Part shown: one piece after another, positions 35,781-43,639 of the stretch
Layout of the letters: every line of letters starts with the position of its first letter
Numbering within the stretch: the first letter of the stretch is position 1
Assembly (NCBI GenBank): GCA_964631565.1
Contig: CAZVYJ010000019.1
Location: 1-53,663 of the forward strand
Length of the DNA: 53,663 nt
Source of the DNA: CAZVYJ01 sp964631565
GTDB lineage: Bacteria > Planctomycetota > Phycisphaerae > SM23-33
Direction: 5' to 3'
The notes under the pieces: model-generated
Told to the model about the DNA's origin: nothing
Database searches by the model: none
Seen by the model: the letters and a program-made list of their open reading frames with translations, nothing else
Made by a program: the position numbers and the translations under genes

Positions 35781-35808
35781 TAGTGTCCTCCGTGAACTCT
35801 GTGGTTTA
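35781..35808. repeat. copy of the dispersed ACCACAGAG-type repeat
   Basis: Read on the - strand this stretch is TAAACCACAGAGTTCACGG followed by AGGACAC. The same words occur at 51120-51202 between aspA and hydF. It lies 40 bases upstream of the GH94-like gene. Confidence 0.6.
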
Positions 35809-35850
35809 TTTTGTCATGGATTCTTAATTTAATTCAGAAAAGGTTCCAGC

Positions 35851-38373
35851 ATGGACCTGTACGATATCAACATCGGAAAACTGGGGCATTTCGTCCCCGG
35901 CAGCAAGGCGACCTTCAGCATAGACAGCGTCAACCTTCCCGACGCGTGGGAATACATATACCAGAACCGCGATATCCTTCTTCGTGTCGATCAGCACGGG
36001 TCGGTTTACGCGCAGGCGTATCCGCCGACCGGCATAATGCTGTTCCGCCGCGAACCGTTCCAGAGCTATTCAAGCTGGCTGGTCTGGCTGCGGAGCGACT
36101 CGCTGAAATGCAGGGCGTTCACGAATTTCTTCCGCCCGACGCTCGCCGGCGGCGACCCGGCAGCCGAGCCGGAATTTTTCAACGTGACATACACCCCCAC
36201 CGCTGCGATTTACACCGTCCAGCATGAAGGCATCCGCTGCGAGACTGAAATTTTCACGCCGGCAGCTTCGCCCACAATCTGTCAGCGAGTCAGCATAACC
36301 AACAACCGCAGCGATGCCTTAAGCATCTCCGCGATGCCGGCGCTGCGGACGTACGTGAACCCGGCCCAGCTTGCGCCGTGGGACAGGGCCGAGTGGTATC
36401 TCAAAACCTCGTTCTGTCGCGAAGGCGCCGTCGGCTTCAGCACGCAGCTGCTCAACATGAACTCCCGCGTACAGGACCGCCGCACAGCAGTGCTCTGGTC
36501 GGACGCCGGGGCAGCAGCCGCCGAAATCAGCTATGAAAAATTCGTCGGCCAGGGCGACTTCGCCTCGCCGCAGGCCGTCTACGACGGCAGTCTGCGAATG
36601 CCCGCCGACGCGGCAAAACCCTGGGCCGTCCAGGATGAAACCAATACGCTCTACGGCTACCCGCCGGTAAACGCACTGAAGTACGATTACAGGCTCGCTC
36701 CCGGCGAAACCCGCAGCTTCCGGCAGGTGCTTTCGCTGCTGCCGCCGAAGCAGGACGGCTCGATGCCGACCGCCGCCGAAGCCCGCGGCCCGGCGAAATT
36801 CCTCATTGAAAATACCTGCACCGCGGAAAAGAAATCGCTGGCGGCCGCTTACGAAAAGCTCGTCACCAGGCGCACCATGCATACGCCGGATGCGGCGCTG
36901 AACCGCTACACGAATGAGTGGCTGCCGCTGCAGCTCGACTGGGTATGCTCGCTCGACCGCGGCTGGCCTTCAGGCATGAGAGGCAGCCGGGACTCGGCGA
37001 ACGACTTCACCGCAATGGTTCCGCTCGATGCCGCCTGGTCGCGAGAGATTATCCTCACCGAATGCTCCTGCCAGCGTCACGACGGCTGGTTCCCGCGTCA
37101 ATATTCGGCATCCGGCCGAAAAGGCAAGCACGATCTTCGCGGCCATCGCGACGGCGGCGTGTGGGTCGTTGAACTGCTGTATGAGTATCTCTGCTACACA
37201 AGGGATTTCGGCGTACTCGACGAAAAAGTCGCATGGCTGGACAGCGACGACGAAGAGACGATTCTCACCCACGCACTGCGGATTATCGAGTTCTACCTCG
37301 ACCCGCAGAATATCGGCGAGCACGGCCTGTGTAAAATCGGCGAGGGCGACTGGCTCGACGCCGTCAACGCGGCCGGCCTGGAAGGTCGCGGCGAATCGGT
37401 AATGCTGACAAACCAGCTCATCATCTCGCTGGTGCAGATGGGCGAAATTATCGACCGCCTCGCGGCTCTCGGCAAAATGCCTGACGGCAAGGCAAAGAAA
37501 CTCGCCGCCCTGTATGCGGCAAAGGCCGAGGAACTGAAGAGCAATCTGCTGAAGCACGCCCTCAACTCCGACGGCTATTTCAACAGCGTGTTCAACGACG
37601 ACGGCCTGTGGATATTCTCCAACGCCGACCCCGACGGCAAACGCCGCATCTACGGCCCGGCGAACTGGTGGTCGATTTCGTCCGGCGCGGCCCGCGGCGA
37701 ACTGGCTGATAAACTCATCAGCGAACTTGCAAACCTGAAGACCAGCTCAGGCTACTATCTTTACTCGCCGCCTCTCGGCGAAAAACCCATCGCCAAAGTC
37801 GGCAGATGCGCAAGCGGCGACGCACCGACGGGCCTGTGGGAAAACGGCACGGCCTATAACCAGGGTTCGCACGGATTCCTCGGAAGGGCGCTGGCAGTCG
37901 CGGGCAAGGGCGACATGCTCTACGATGTACTCATCACCTTGCTGCCTTACGACCAGACGAAGCATCCGCTGGCTTCGGTGATGCGGCCGCCATACGCGGT
38001 CGTCAACTGCTGGCAGGAAGTGCCCCTCTTCAAGTATCGCGGCGGGCTTACGTTCCTGACAGGCAGCATCGCCTACGCGATGCGGATGATCTACAGCTGG
38101 ATGCTCGGCATCCGCCCGACCATGGATGCGCTGGCGATTGATCCGTGCATACCGGCCGGCTTCAAAAAGCTTTCGGCGAAATTCGAATATCTCGGCAGGA
38201 GTTGCGAACTGACAATCTCCAACCCTGACGGTAAACAGTGCGGCGCGGCTTCAATGACGCTGAACGGCAAGCCCGTCACACGGCGCATAACATGCCCCTT
38301 CAGCGGCAGAATCATGCCGGTTGCGGACGACGATATGTTCGCTGAAACAAATCATATAGAAATCAGAATGTAA
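35851..38373 (+). CDS. GH94-like carbohydrate phosphorylase / glycoside hydrolase
   Basis: 840 residues, cytoplasmic (no signal peptide). The arrangement is that of GH94 cellobiose/chitobiose phosphorylases: N-terminal beta-sandwich (1-290), linker helices, (alpha/alpha)6 barrel (about 330-740) and a C-terminal jelly roll. The key motif G-D500-W-L-D503 corresponds to GDWND, whose second Asp is the catalytic acid in cellobiose phosphorylase. Other family segments are RDSANDF, W-E-NGTAYNQGSHGF and PPYAVVNCW. The Asn of DWND is Leu here, so specificity may differ. It would phosphorolyse an imported disaccharide, which fits the SSS symporter upstream. Its substrate cannot be read from sequence. 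Confidence 0.8.
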   Translation: MDLYDINIGKLGHFVPGSKATFSIDSVNLPDAWEYIYQNRDILLRVDQHGSVYAQAYPPTGIMLFRREPFQSYSSWLVWLRSDSLKCRAFTNFFRPTLAGGDPAAEPEFFNVTYTPTAAIYTVQHEGIRCETEIFTPAASPTICQRVSITNNRSDALSISAMPALRTYVNPAQLAPWDRAEWYLKTSFCREGAVGFSTQLLNMNSRVQDRRTAVLWSDAGAAAAEISYEKFVGQGDFASPQAVYDGSLRMPADAAKPWAVQDETNTLYGYPPVNALKYDYRLAPGETRSFRQVLSLLPPKQDGSMPTAAEARGPAKFLIENTCTAEKKSLAAAYEKLVTRRTMHTPDAALNRYTNEWLPLQLDWVCSLDRGWPSGMRGSRDSANDFTAMVPLDAAWSREIILTECSCQRHDGWFPRQYSASGRKGKHDLRGHRDGGVWVVELLYEYLCYTRDFGVLDEKVAWLDSDDEETILTHALRIIEFYLDPQNIGEHGLCKIGEGDWLDAVNAAGLEGRGESVMLTNQLIISLVQMGEIIDRLAALGKMPDGKAKKLAALYAAKAEELKSNLLKHALNSDGYFNSVFNDDGLWIFSNADPDGKRRIYGPANWWSISSGAARGELADKLISELANLKTSSGYYLYSPPLGEKPIAKVGRCASGDAPTGLWENGTAYNQGSHGFLGRALAVAGKGDMLYDVLITLLPYDQTKHPLASVMRPPYAVVNCWQEVPLFKYRGGLTFLTGSIAYAMRMIYSWMLGIRPTMDALAIDPCIPAGFKKLSAKFEYLGRSCELTISNPDGKQCGAASMTLNGKPVTRRITCPFSGRIMPVADDDMFAETNHIEIRM

Positions 38374-38553
38374 GCATCTCACTATGATAGCCTTTTCCCG
38401 GCCTTTGCGAGCCAAGGCTGACATTCTGATAGCCTTCTTCTGCCACAATGCAACACCACTGGGCGATATCTGCGGAAATTTTGTAATTGGAATTTTTTAG
38501 CCAGGACATATGGGAAGGCCACTACGTTATTTTCAAGAAAAACTCAAAACGGC

Positions 38554-38592
38554 AAAATTGCTCATTTTTGCTAAAATTGTGCATATTTCGCT
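38554..38592. repeat. tandem imperfect repeat in the hydrogenase upstream region
   Basis: Two adjacent units, 38554-38572 and 38573-38592, each begin AAAATTG and continue with -CAT-x-TTT-x-GCT. They lie about 110 bases upstream of the -35 box and could be an activator site; this is inference. Confidence 0.45.
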
Positions 38593-38701
38593 CTATTTTA
38601 TGGGAGTTTTACTCAATTTCCGCTCACTTTTGATGAATTTCGATTTTGGCTTCCGAAAAGCAATCGCATCAGATTTTTGTGAAAAATGATGATTTCTACC
38701 C

Positions 38702-38729
38702 TTGACTCCGTGTGCAAATATCCTATATT
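38702..38729 (+). promoter_or_regulatory. sigma-70-type promoter of the rex-hyd locus
   Basis: TTGACT at 38702-38707, 16-base spacer, TATATT at 38724-38729. It is the best -35/-10 pair in the window. Transcription should start near 38736, inside the Rex operator that begins four bases after the -10 box. Confidence 0.82.
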
Positions 38730-38732
38730 TTA

Positions 38733-38750
38733 TTGTGATTTATTTCACAG
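38733..38750. promoter_or_regulatory. Rex operator
   Basis: An 18-base site reading TTGTGA, six AT bases, TCACAG. The established Rex consensus is TTGTGA-N6-TCACAA, so only the last base differs. It covers the predicted transcription start, a position where a bound repressor blocks initiation. The first gene downstream encodes Rex itself. Confidence 0.88.
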
Positions 38751-38802
38751 CGTGAAGCAAATCACGACGATATGGTAGTTATTGTGTTGTGGAGGCGTGA
38801 AC

Positions 38803-39441
38803 ATGATATCAGACAAGATCATCGGGCGACTGAGCCTTTACCGGCGGCTGTTAAATACCCTTGAGGCAAAAGGGACTGACAGTGTCTATTCGCACGGGTT
38901 GGCCAAGATAGCCGGCTGCACCCCCGCCCAGGTCCGCAGGGATATCATGTCGCTGGGCTACAGCGGCAGTCCTGCCCACGGCTATCGCGTTGTCGAGCTG
39001 CTTCAGGCAATCAGGATATTCCTGGACAATCCTGCAGGCACCAATGTTGCGCTCATCGGCATCGGGCATCTCGGCAGAGCGCTGCTGGATTACTTTGTCG
39101 GGCGGCGGCCCAATCTCAAGATAGTTGCCGCGTTCGACATCAATGAATCAAAGGTTAACCGGGTCATTCACGGTGTCCGCTGCTATCCCATGACTGAACT
39201 TGAAGACGTCATCAGGAAGCTTTCCATCCTGGTGGCGATTATTGCCGTGCCCCCCGCTTCGGCTCACGACGTCGCAAGACGTGTGGTCGCCGCGGGCGTG
39301 CGTGGGATATTGAATTTCGCCCCCATCCCCATCCAGGCGGGTCCGGACGTCTATGTCGAGGATATGGACGTGACAAGCTCACTGGAGAAGGTTTCGTATT
39401 TCGCTCACAAGAGCGCAGAGATAAAGGAAGTATCAAGATGA
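38803..39441 (+). CDS. rex: redox-sensing transcriptional repressor Rex
   Basis: A 212-residue dimeric repressor that binds DNA when NAD+ is high and leaves it when NADH rises. Residues 1-75 form the winged helix (RLSLYRRLLNTLEAKGTDSVYSHGLAKIAGCTPAQVRRDI, given here as landmarks, ends near 50; LGYSGSPAHGY follows), and the Rossmann domain has G-I-G-H-L-G near 87-92 and the family's FDIN after it. ATG 38803 is preceded by GGAGG; an in-frame ATG at 38782 has no ribosome site. It is the first gene of the hydrogenase locus and overlaps hydC by 4 bases. It almost certainly represses its own promoter through the operator at 38733. Confidence 0.95.
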   Translation: MISDKIIGRLSLYRRLLNTLEAKGTDSVYSHGLAKIAGCTPAQVRRDIMSLGYSGSPAHGYRVVELLQAIRIFLDNPAGTNVALIGIGHLGRALLDYFVGRRPNLKIVAAFDINESKVNRVIHGVRCYPMTELEDVIRKLSILVAIIAVPPASAHDVARRVVAAGVRGILNFAPIPIQAGPDVYVEDMDVTSSLEKVSYFAHKSAEIKEVSR

Positions 39442-39932
39442 TTCAGGCAAAGGAAAACATTGACGACATTCTTGCGTCGTATCCCAATGCGGGGCGCGAC
39501 TCTCTCATCCCGATTCTGCAGGAGGTTCAGGAGCGAGTAGGCTACCTCTCGGAATCAGCGGTCATGCGTGTGGGTGAGCATTTGAAGCTGCCGGCCAGCA
39601 AGGTTTACGGCGTGGCGACTTTTTACAACCAGTTCAGGTTCCAGCCCAAGGGCAAGTTCCACATCCAGGTCTGCCGCGGGACTGCCTGTCACGTAAAAGG
39701 CTCGGCGCAGGTTCTCGAAGCGGTGATGCGGCATCTGAAGATTCAGCCCGGCCAGACCACGCGTGACGGCATGTTCAGCCTTGAGGTCGTTGCCTGCATC
39801 GGAGCATGCGGGCTGGCGCCTGTAATCGCCATCAACGGCGAGTTCCACGCGAGCGTCTCGGTGGAAAAGGTTGCGACGATTATCGACTCATACAAGGCGT
39901 CGGCCGCCGCGGAGGGAAGCACCGATGAGTAA
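39438..39932 (+). CDS. hydC: hydrogenase subunit HydC (NuoE-like, [2Fe-2S])
   Basis: A 164-residue thioredoxin-like [2Fe-2S] subunit of NAD-linked [FeFe] hydrogenases, homologous to NuoE/HndA. The N-terminal helical bundle contains QERVGYLSE; the cluster ligands C79, C84, C120 and C124 are all present (CRGTAC and CIGAC). It passes electrons between hydB-bound FMN and the rest of the complex in the cytoplasm. Start and stop overlap both neighbours (4 bases with rex, 8 bases with hydB), so stoichiometric coupled translation is expected. Confidence 0.93.
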   Translation: MIQAKENIDDILASYPNAGRDSLIPILQEVQERVGYLSESAVMRVGEHLKLPASKVYGVATFYNQFRFQPKGKFHIQVCRGTACHVKGSAQVLEAVMRHLKIQPGQTTRDGMFSLEVVACIGACGLAPVIAINGEFHASVSVEKVATIIDSYKASAAAEGSTDE

Positions 39933-41886
39933 AAAGACAAGCATGATGGCAGGCGGCGAAGTGCTCGCCGACCTGATTAACGTCGCCAAGGGCGTCAGCG
40001 ACCCGGCAATAACCGAGGCCGCCGCGAAGCGACAGGCCGTTTTGAAGCGTGAAGTACTTTCGCGTCCGGCAATATTCGTCGGAACGGGCACCTGCGGACT
40101 CGGCGCAGGGGCGGGCAAGACGCTGAAGGTCGTCCGCCAGTACATCGCCGACAAGAACATCGACGCCGACATCGTCGAGGTAGGCTGCATCGGCCTGTGC
40201 GCCGCCGAGCCGATGATGGACGTGCAGCTGCCCGGCAGAACGCGAGTCAGTTTCCGGGCCGTCACCGCCGATATCGCCGTGCAATTGCTTGAGGCTGCGC
40301 TCGCGGGCAACATGTCCGGCAAAAACACGCTCGGCCAGTTCCGCAGCGACAAGCTGAAGCCATGGCCCGCCGTGGAGTATCTCGACGAGCATCCCTTCTT
40401 CGCGCTGCAGACGCGATGGGTGCTCGCGAATGTCGGCGTTATCGACCCGACGAGCATCGACGAATACATCGCCCACGGCGGATACCGTGCGCTGGCCGGC
40501 GTAACCCGCAACATCACTCCGCCGGAATTGTGCGACATAGTTGAAAAGAGCGGCCTGCGAGGTCGCGGCGGCGGCGGATTCCCCACCGGCAGAAAGTGGA
40601 AGTTTGCGATGAACACGCCGGCCGAACAGAAGTATCTCATCTGCAACGCCGACGAAGGCGACCCCGGCGCGTTCATGGACCGCGCGGTCATCGAAGGCGA
40701 CCCGCATCGTCTGCTCGAGGGCATGGCCCTTGCGGCATACGGCATCGGCGCGTCGAAGGCTTACGTTTACATCCGGGCCGAGTATCCGCTGGCCATCGCT
40801 AGGCTGAAAACAGCCATCGCGCAGGCGAAGGAATACGGCCTGCTGGGCGCGAACATCCTCGACAGCGGCTTCAGCCTTGAAATCATCATCAAGCAGGGCG
40901 CCGGGGCGTTCGTGTGCGGCGAGGAAACCGCCCTCATCAACAGCATCGAAGGCCGCCGCGGCATGCCTCGCCCGCGGCCGCCGTTCCCCGCCATCAGCGG
41001 GCTTTTCGGATGCCCGACAGTCATCAACAACGTCGAGACGCTGGCCAATCTGCCGCTGCTGGTTTCCAGGGGCGCGGCATGGTTCGCCGCGGTCGGCACG
41101 AAAACCAGCAAGGGCACGAAGGTGTTCGCCCTTTCAGGCAAGGTCGTGCGGACTGGCCTGGTGGAAGTAGCCATGGGCACCACCATCCGCCAGATAGTTT
41201 TCGACGTCGGCGGCGGAACGCCGGGCGGCAAGAAATTCAAGGCCGTCCAGATAGGCGGGCCGTCGGGCGGATGCATTCCGACCGAGCATCTCGACATCCA
41301 GATAGATTACGAGTCGCTGAAGACCGTCGGCGCGATGATGGGTTCCGGCGGCCTGGTCGCCATGGACGAAGACACCTGTATGGTGGACGTGGCGAAATTC
41401 TTCATGGATTTCATTCAGCGTGAAAGCTGCGGCAAGTGCATCCCCTGCCGCGAAGGCACGCGGAGAATGCTTGAAATTCTCAAGCGCATCACCCGAGGCC
41501 GAGGCAGCGAGACGAACCTCGACGCCCTCCAGCGTTTCCACGGCGTGATGCAGATGGAGAAATTGGCGGAGGTCATTCGGGACACCAGCCTGTGCGGGCT
41601 GGGCCAGACCGCGCCAAACCCGGTGCTCAGCACGCTGCGGTGGTTCCGCAGCGAGTACGAGGCGCACATTTTCGAGCGGAAGTGCCCGGCCGGCGTCTGC
41701 ACGGAGCTTAAGCGGTACACGATTGACCCATCCGCCTGCAAGGGCTGCACCGCCTGCGCGAAGAAGTGCCCCGCCGGCGCCATTATGGGCCAGCCGAAGG
41801 CGCCGCACTACATCATTACCGACAAATGCATCGGCTGCGGCAACTGCGTTGAAGTCTGCAAGTTCGCCGCCGTCATCGTTGAGTAA
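39925..41886 (+). CDS. hydB: hydrogenase subunit HydB (NuoF-like, NAD and FMN binding)
   Basis: 653 residues. Order: N-terminal thioredoxin-like domain (about 45-125), NADH/FMN domain with LRGRGGGGFPTGRKW at 211-225 and NADEGDPGAF at 241-250, SLBB domain, the E-S-C-G-K-C-x2-C iron-sulfur helix, and a C-terminal two-[4Fe-4S] ferredoxin domain (CKGCTACAKKC and CIGCGNCVEVC). It oxidises or reduces NAD(H) and is the flavin site in HydABC complexes. The N-terminal domain has only three cysteines, C57, C88 and C92, instead of the usual four. I start at ATG 39925 with GGAGGGA upstream; the longer frame overlaps hydC too far. Confidence 0.94.
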   Translation: MSKKTSMMAGGEVLADLINVAKGVSDPAITEAAAKRQAVLKREVLSRPAIFVGTGTCGLGAGAGKTLKVVRQYIADKNIDADIVEVGCIGLCAAEPMMDVQLPGRTRVSFRAVTADIAVQLLEAALAGNMSGKNTLGQFRSDKLKPWPAVEYLDEHPFFALQTRWVLANVGVIDPTSIDEYIAHGGYRALAGVTRNITPPELCDIVEKSGLRGRGGGGFPTGRKWKFAMNTPAEQKYLICNADEGDPGAFMDRAVIEGDPHRLLEGMALAAYGIGASKAYVYIRAEYPLAIARLKTAIAQAKEYGLLGANILDSGFSLEIIIKQGAGAFVCGEETALINSIEGRRGMPRPRPPFPAISGLFGCPTVINNVETLANLPLLVSRGAAWFAAVGTKTSKGTKVFALSGKVVRTGLVEVAMGTTIRQIVFDVGGGTPGGKKFKAVQIGGPSGGCIPTEHLDIQIDYESLKTVGAMMGSGGLVAMDEDTCMVDVAKFFMDFIQRESCGKCIPCREGTRRMLEILKRITRGRGSETNLDALQRFHGVMQMEKLAEVIRDTSLCGLGQTAPNPVLSTLRWFRSEYEAHIFERKCPAGVCTELKRYTIDPSACKGCTACAKKCPAGAIMGQPKAPHYIITDKCIGCGNCVEVCKFAAVIVE

Positions 41887-41904
41887 CAGAAGGACGAAGT
41901 AACC

Positions 41905-43623
41905 ATGAATATCGAAGTAAACGGTCGTGAGATTGAAGCCAAACCCGGAGAGATGCTTCTGGCGTCACTCCGGCGGGCCGGCATAAACGTGCCCACGCTT
42001 TGCCACGTGGAGGGCCTGCCCCCCACCGGCGCATGCCGCATGTGCGTGGTCGAGGTCGAAGGCCAGCGCAACCTAGTTCCCAGCTGCGCCTGGCCGGTTT
42101 CCGAAGGCATGAAGGTGAAAACCCACTCTCCGCGCGCCCTGCGGGCGCGAAGGACGGTGCTCGAGCTGCTGCTCGCCAATCACCCGGACGACTGCCTGTA
42201 TTGTCCGCGCAACGGCAACTGCCAGCTGCAGGACCTCGCCGAGGAGCTTGGCGTGCGTCAGCGCCGATATACCGGCGAGAAGAGCGAATGCAGGCTCGAC
42301 ATGTCCAGCCCGTCGATCGTTCGCGACCCGGCCAAGTGCATCCTCTGCGGCAAGTGCGTTCGCGTCTGCGAGGAAATCCAGGGCGTAGCCGCCATCGATT
42401 TCGCGGGCCGCGGCAGCAAGGCGAGAATCTCCACGGCGTTCGAACAGGGCATGAACATCTCAAGCTGCATCAACTGCGGCCAGTGCGTGCTCGCCTGCCC
42501 GACAGGCGCTCTCAGCGAGCGTTCGCACATAGAGCAGGTGCTCGCCGCCCTCAACGACCCCGGCAAGATGGTCGTAGTCCAGCACGCACCGGCGGTGTCG
42601 GTGACGATAGCCGAGGAATTCGGCGCCAAGCCCGGCCGCGACGCGTGCGGCATGATGACGGCGGCGCTGCGGCGCCTCGGTTTCAACCGCGTGTTCGACA
42701 CGGCCTTTTCCGCCGACCTTACAATAATGGAAGAGGCGTCCGAGCTGGCGCATCGCATAACCTCCGGCGGCAGGCTGCCGATGATGACAAGCTGCTCGCC
42801 CGGCTGGATAAAGTTCGTCGAAACGTTCTATCCGGACCTCATCGGCAATCTTTCGACCTGCAAAAGCCCGCAGCAGATGATGGGCGCAATCATCAAGAGC
42901 TACTTCGCCAAACGCGAAGGCATCGACCCGGCTAAGATATTCAGCGTTTCGATAATGCCGTGCACCGCCAAAAAGTTCGAGGCCCAGCGCGGCGAGATGA
43001 CCAACGACGCATGCCCCGATATCGACGCAGTGCTCACCACACGCGAACTGGCGAAGATCATCCGCATGCACGGCCTGGACCCGAACACGCTGGAAGACGA
43101 AACGGCCGACACGCCCTTCGGCGAGCGAAGCGGCGCAGGCAAGATATTCGGCGCATCAGGCGGAGTCATGGAAGCCGCAGTCCGCACCGCACACTGGCTG
43201 ATTACGGGCCAGGAACTGGAGCATCTGGACCTGAAGGCCCTGCGCGGAACCGACTCGATAAAGCAGGCGACGGTCAACATCGGCGGAACGGACATCAACG
43301 TCGCAGTAGTGAGCGGGCTGGCCGCCGCCCGCAAGCTTATGGACGAGATTTCAGCCGGCCGAAGCGACCTGCATTTCATAGAAGTGATGACATGCCCGGG
43401 CGGATGCATCGCCGGCGGCGGTCAGCCACTGAATACGGACATCAGGGCCGTCAAGGCCAGAATGCAGGCCCTGTACCGCATCGACCGCGACGAGCATCTC
43501 CGCGTGTCGCACAAAAACGAATCCGTCAAAAAGCTGTACGACGACTTCCTGGGCAAACCGCTCGGCGAGAAAAGCCATCACCTGCTGCATACGCACTACA
43601 GCAGACGGGAAGTGATAAAGTAA
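41905..43623 (+). CDS. hydA: [FeFe] hydrogenase catalytic subunit HydA (group A, NAD-linked multimeric type)
   Basis: 572 residues. N-terminal [2Fe-2S] domain (C33, C44, C47, C61), His-ligated [4Fe-4S] (H93, C97, C100, C106), two [4Fe-4S] clusters (C145, C148, C151, C155 and C188, C191, C194, C198), then the H-cluster domain: L1 T-S-C297-S-P-G-W, L2 M-P-C353-T-A-K-K, L3 E-V-M-T-C497-P-G-G-C501. It evolves or consumes H2 in the cytoplasm with HydB and HydC, probably coupling NADH and ferredoxin. L1 has a single cysteine where model enzymes have two. Only 18 bases separate it from hydB. There is no C-terminal [2Fe-2S] extension. Confidence 0.95.
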   Translation: MNIEVNGREIEAKPGEMLLASLRRAGINVPTLCHVEGLPPTGACRMCVVEVEGQRNLVPSCAWPVSEGMKVKTHSPRALRARRTVLELLLANHPDDCLYCPRNGNCQLQDLAEELGVRQRRYTGEKSECRLDMSSPSIVRDPAKCILCGKCVRVCEEIQGVAAIDFAGRGSKARISTAFEQGMNISSCINCGQCVLACPTGALSERSHIEQVLAALNDPGKMVVVQHAPAVSVTIAEEFGAKPGRDACGMMTAALRRLGFNRVFDTAFSADLTIMEEASELAHRITSGGRLPMMTSCSPGWIKFVETFYPDLIGNLSTCKSPQQMMGAIIKSYFAKREGIDPAKIFSVSIMPCTAKKFEAQRGEMTNDACPDIDAVLTTRELAKIIRMHGLDPNTLEDETADTPFGERSGAGKIFGASGGVMEAAVRTAHWLITGQELEHLDLKALRGTDSIKQATVNIGGTDINVAVVSGLAAARKLMDEISAGRSDLHFIEVMTCPGGCIAGGGQPLNTDIRAVKARMQALYRIDRDEHLRVSHKNESVKKLYDDFLGKPLGEKSHHLLHTHYSRREVIK

Positions 43624-43639
43624 AATCAACGGTGTGCCA

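Larger units (their letters stand above)
38374..38802. other. 429-base AT-rich intergenic region before the hydrogenase locus
   Basis: No gene. From about 38480 the DNA is strikingly AT-rich compared with its neighbours. It holds a 19/20-base tandem imperfect repeat (38554-38592), a TTTTGTGAAAAATGA half-site-like word near 38674, then the promoter and Rex operator described separately. Confidence 0.7.
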
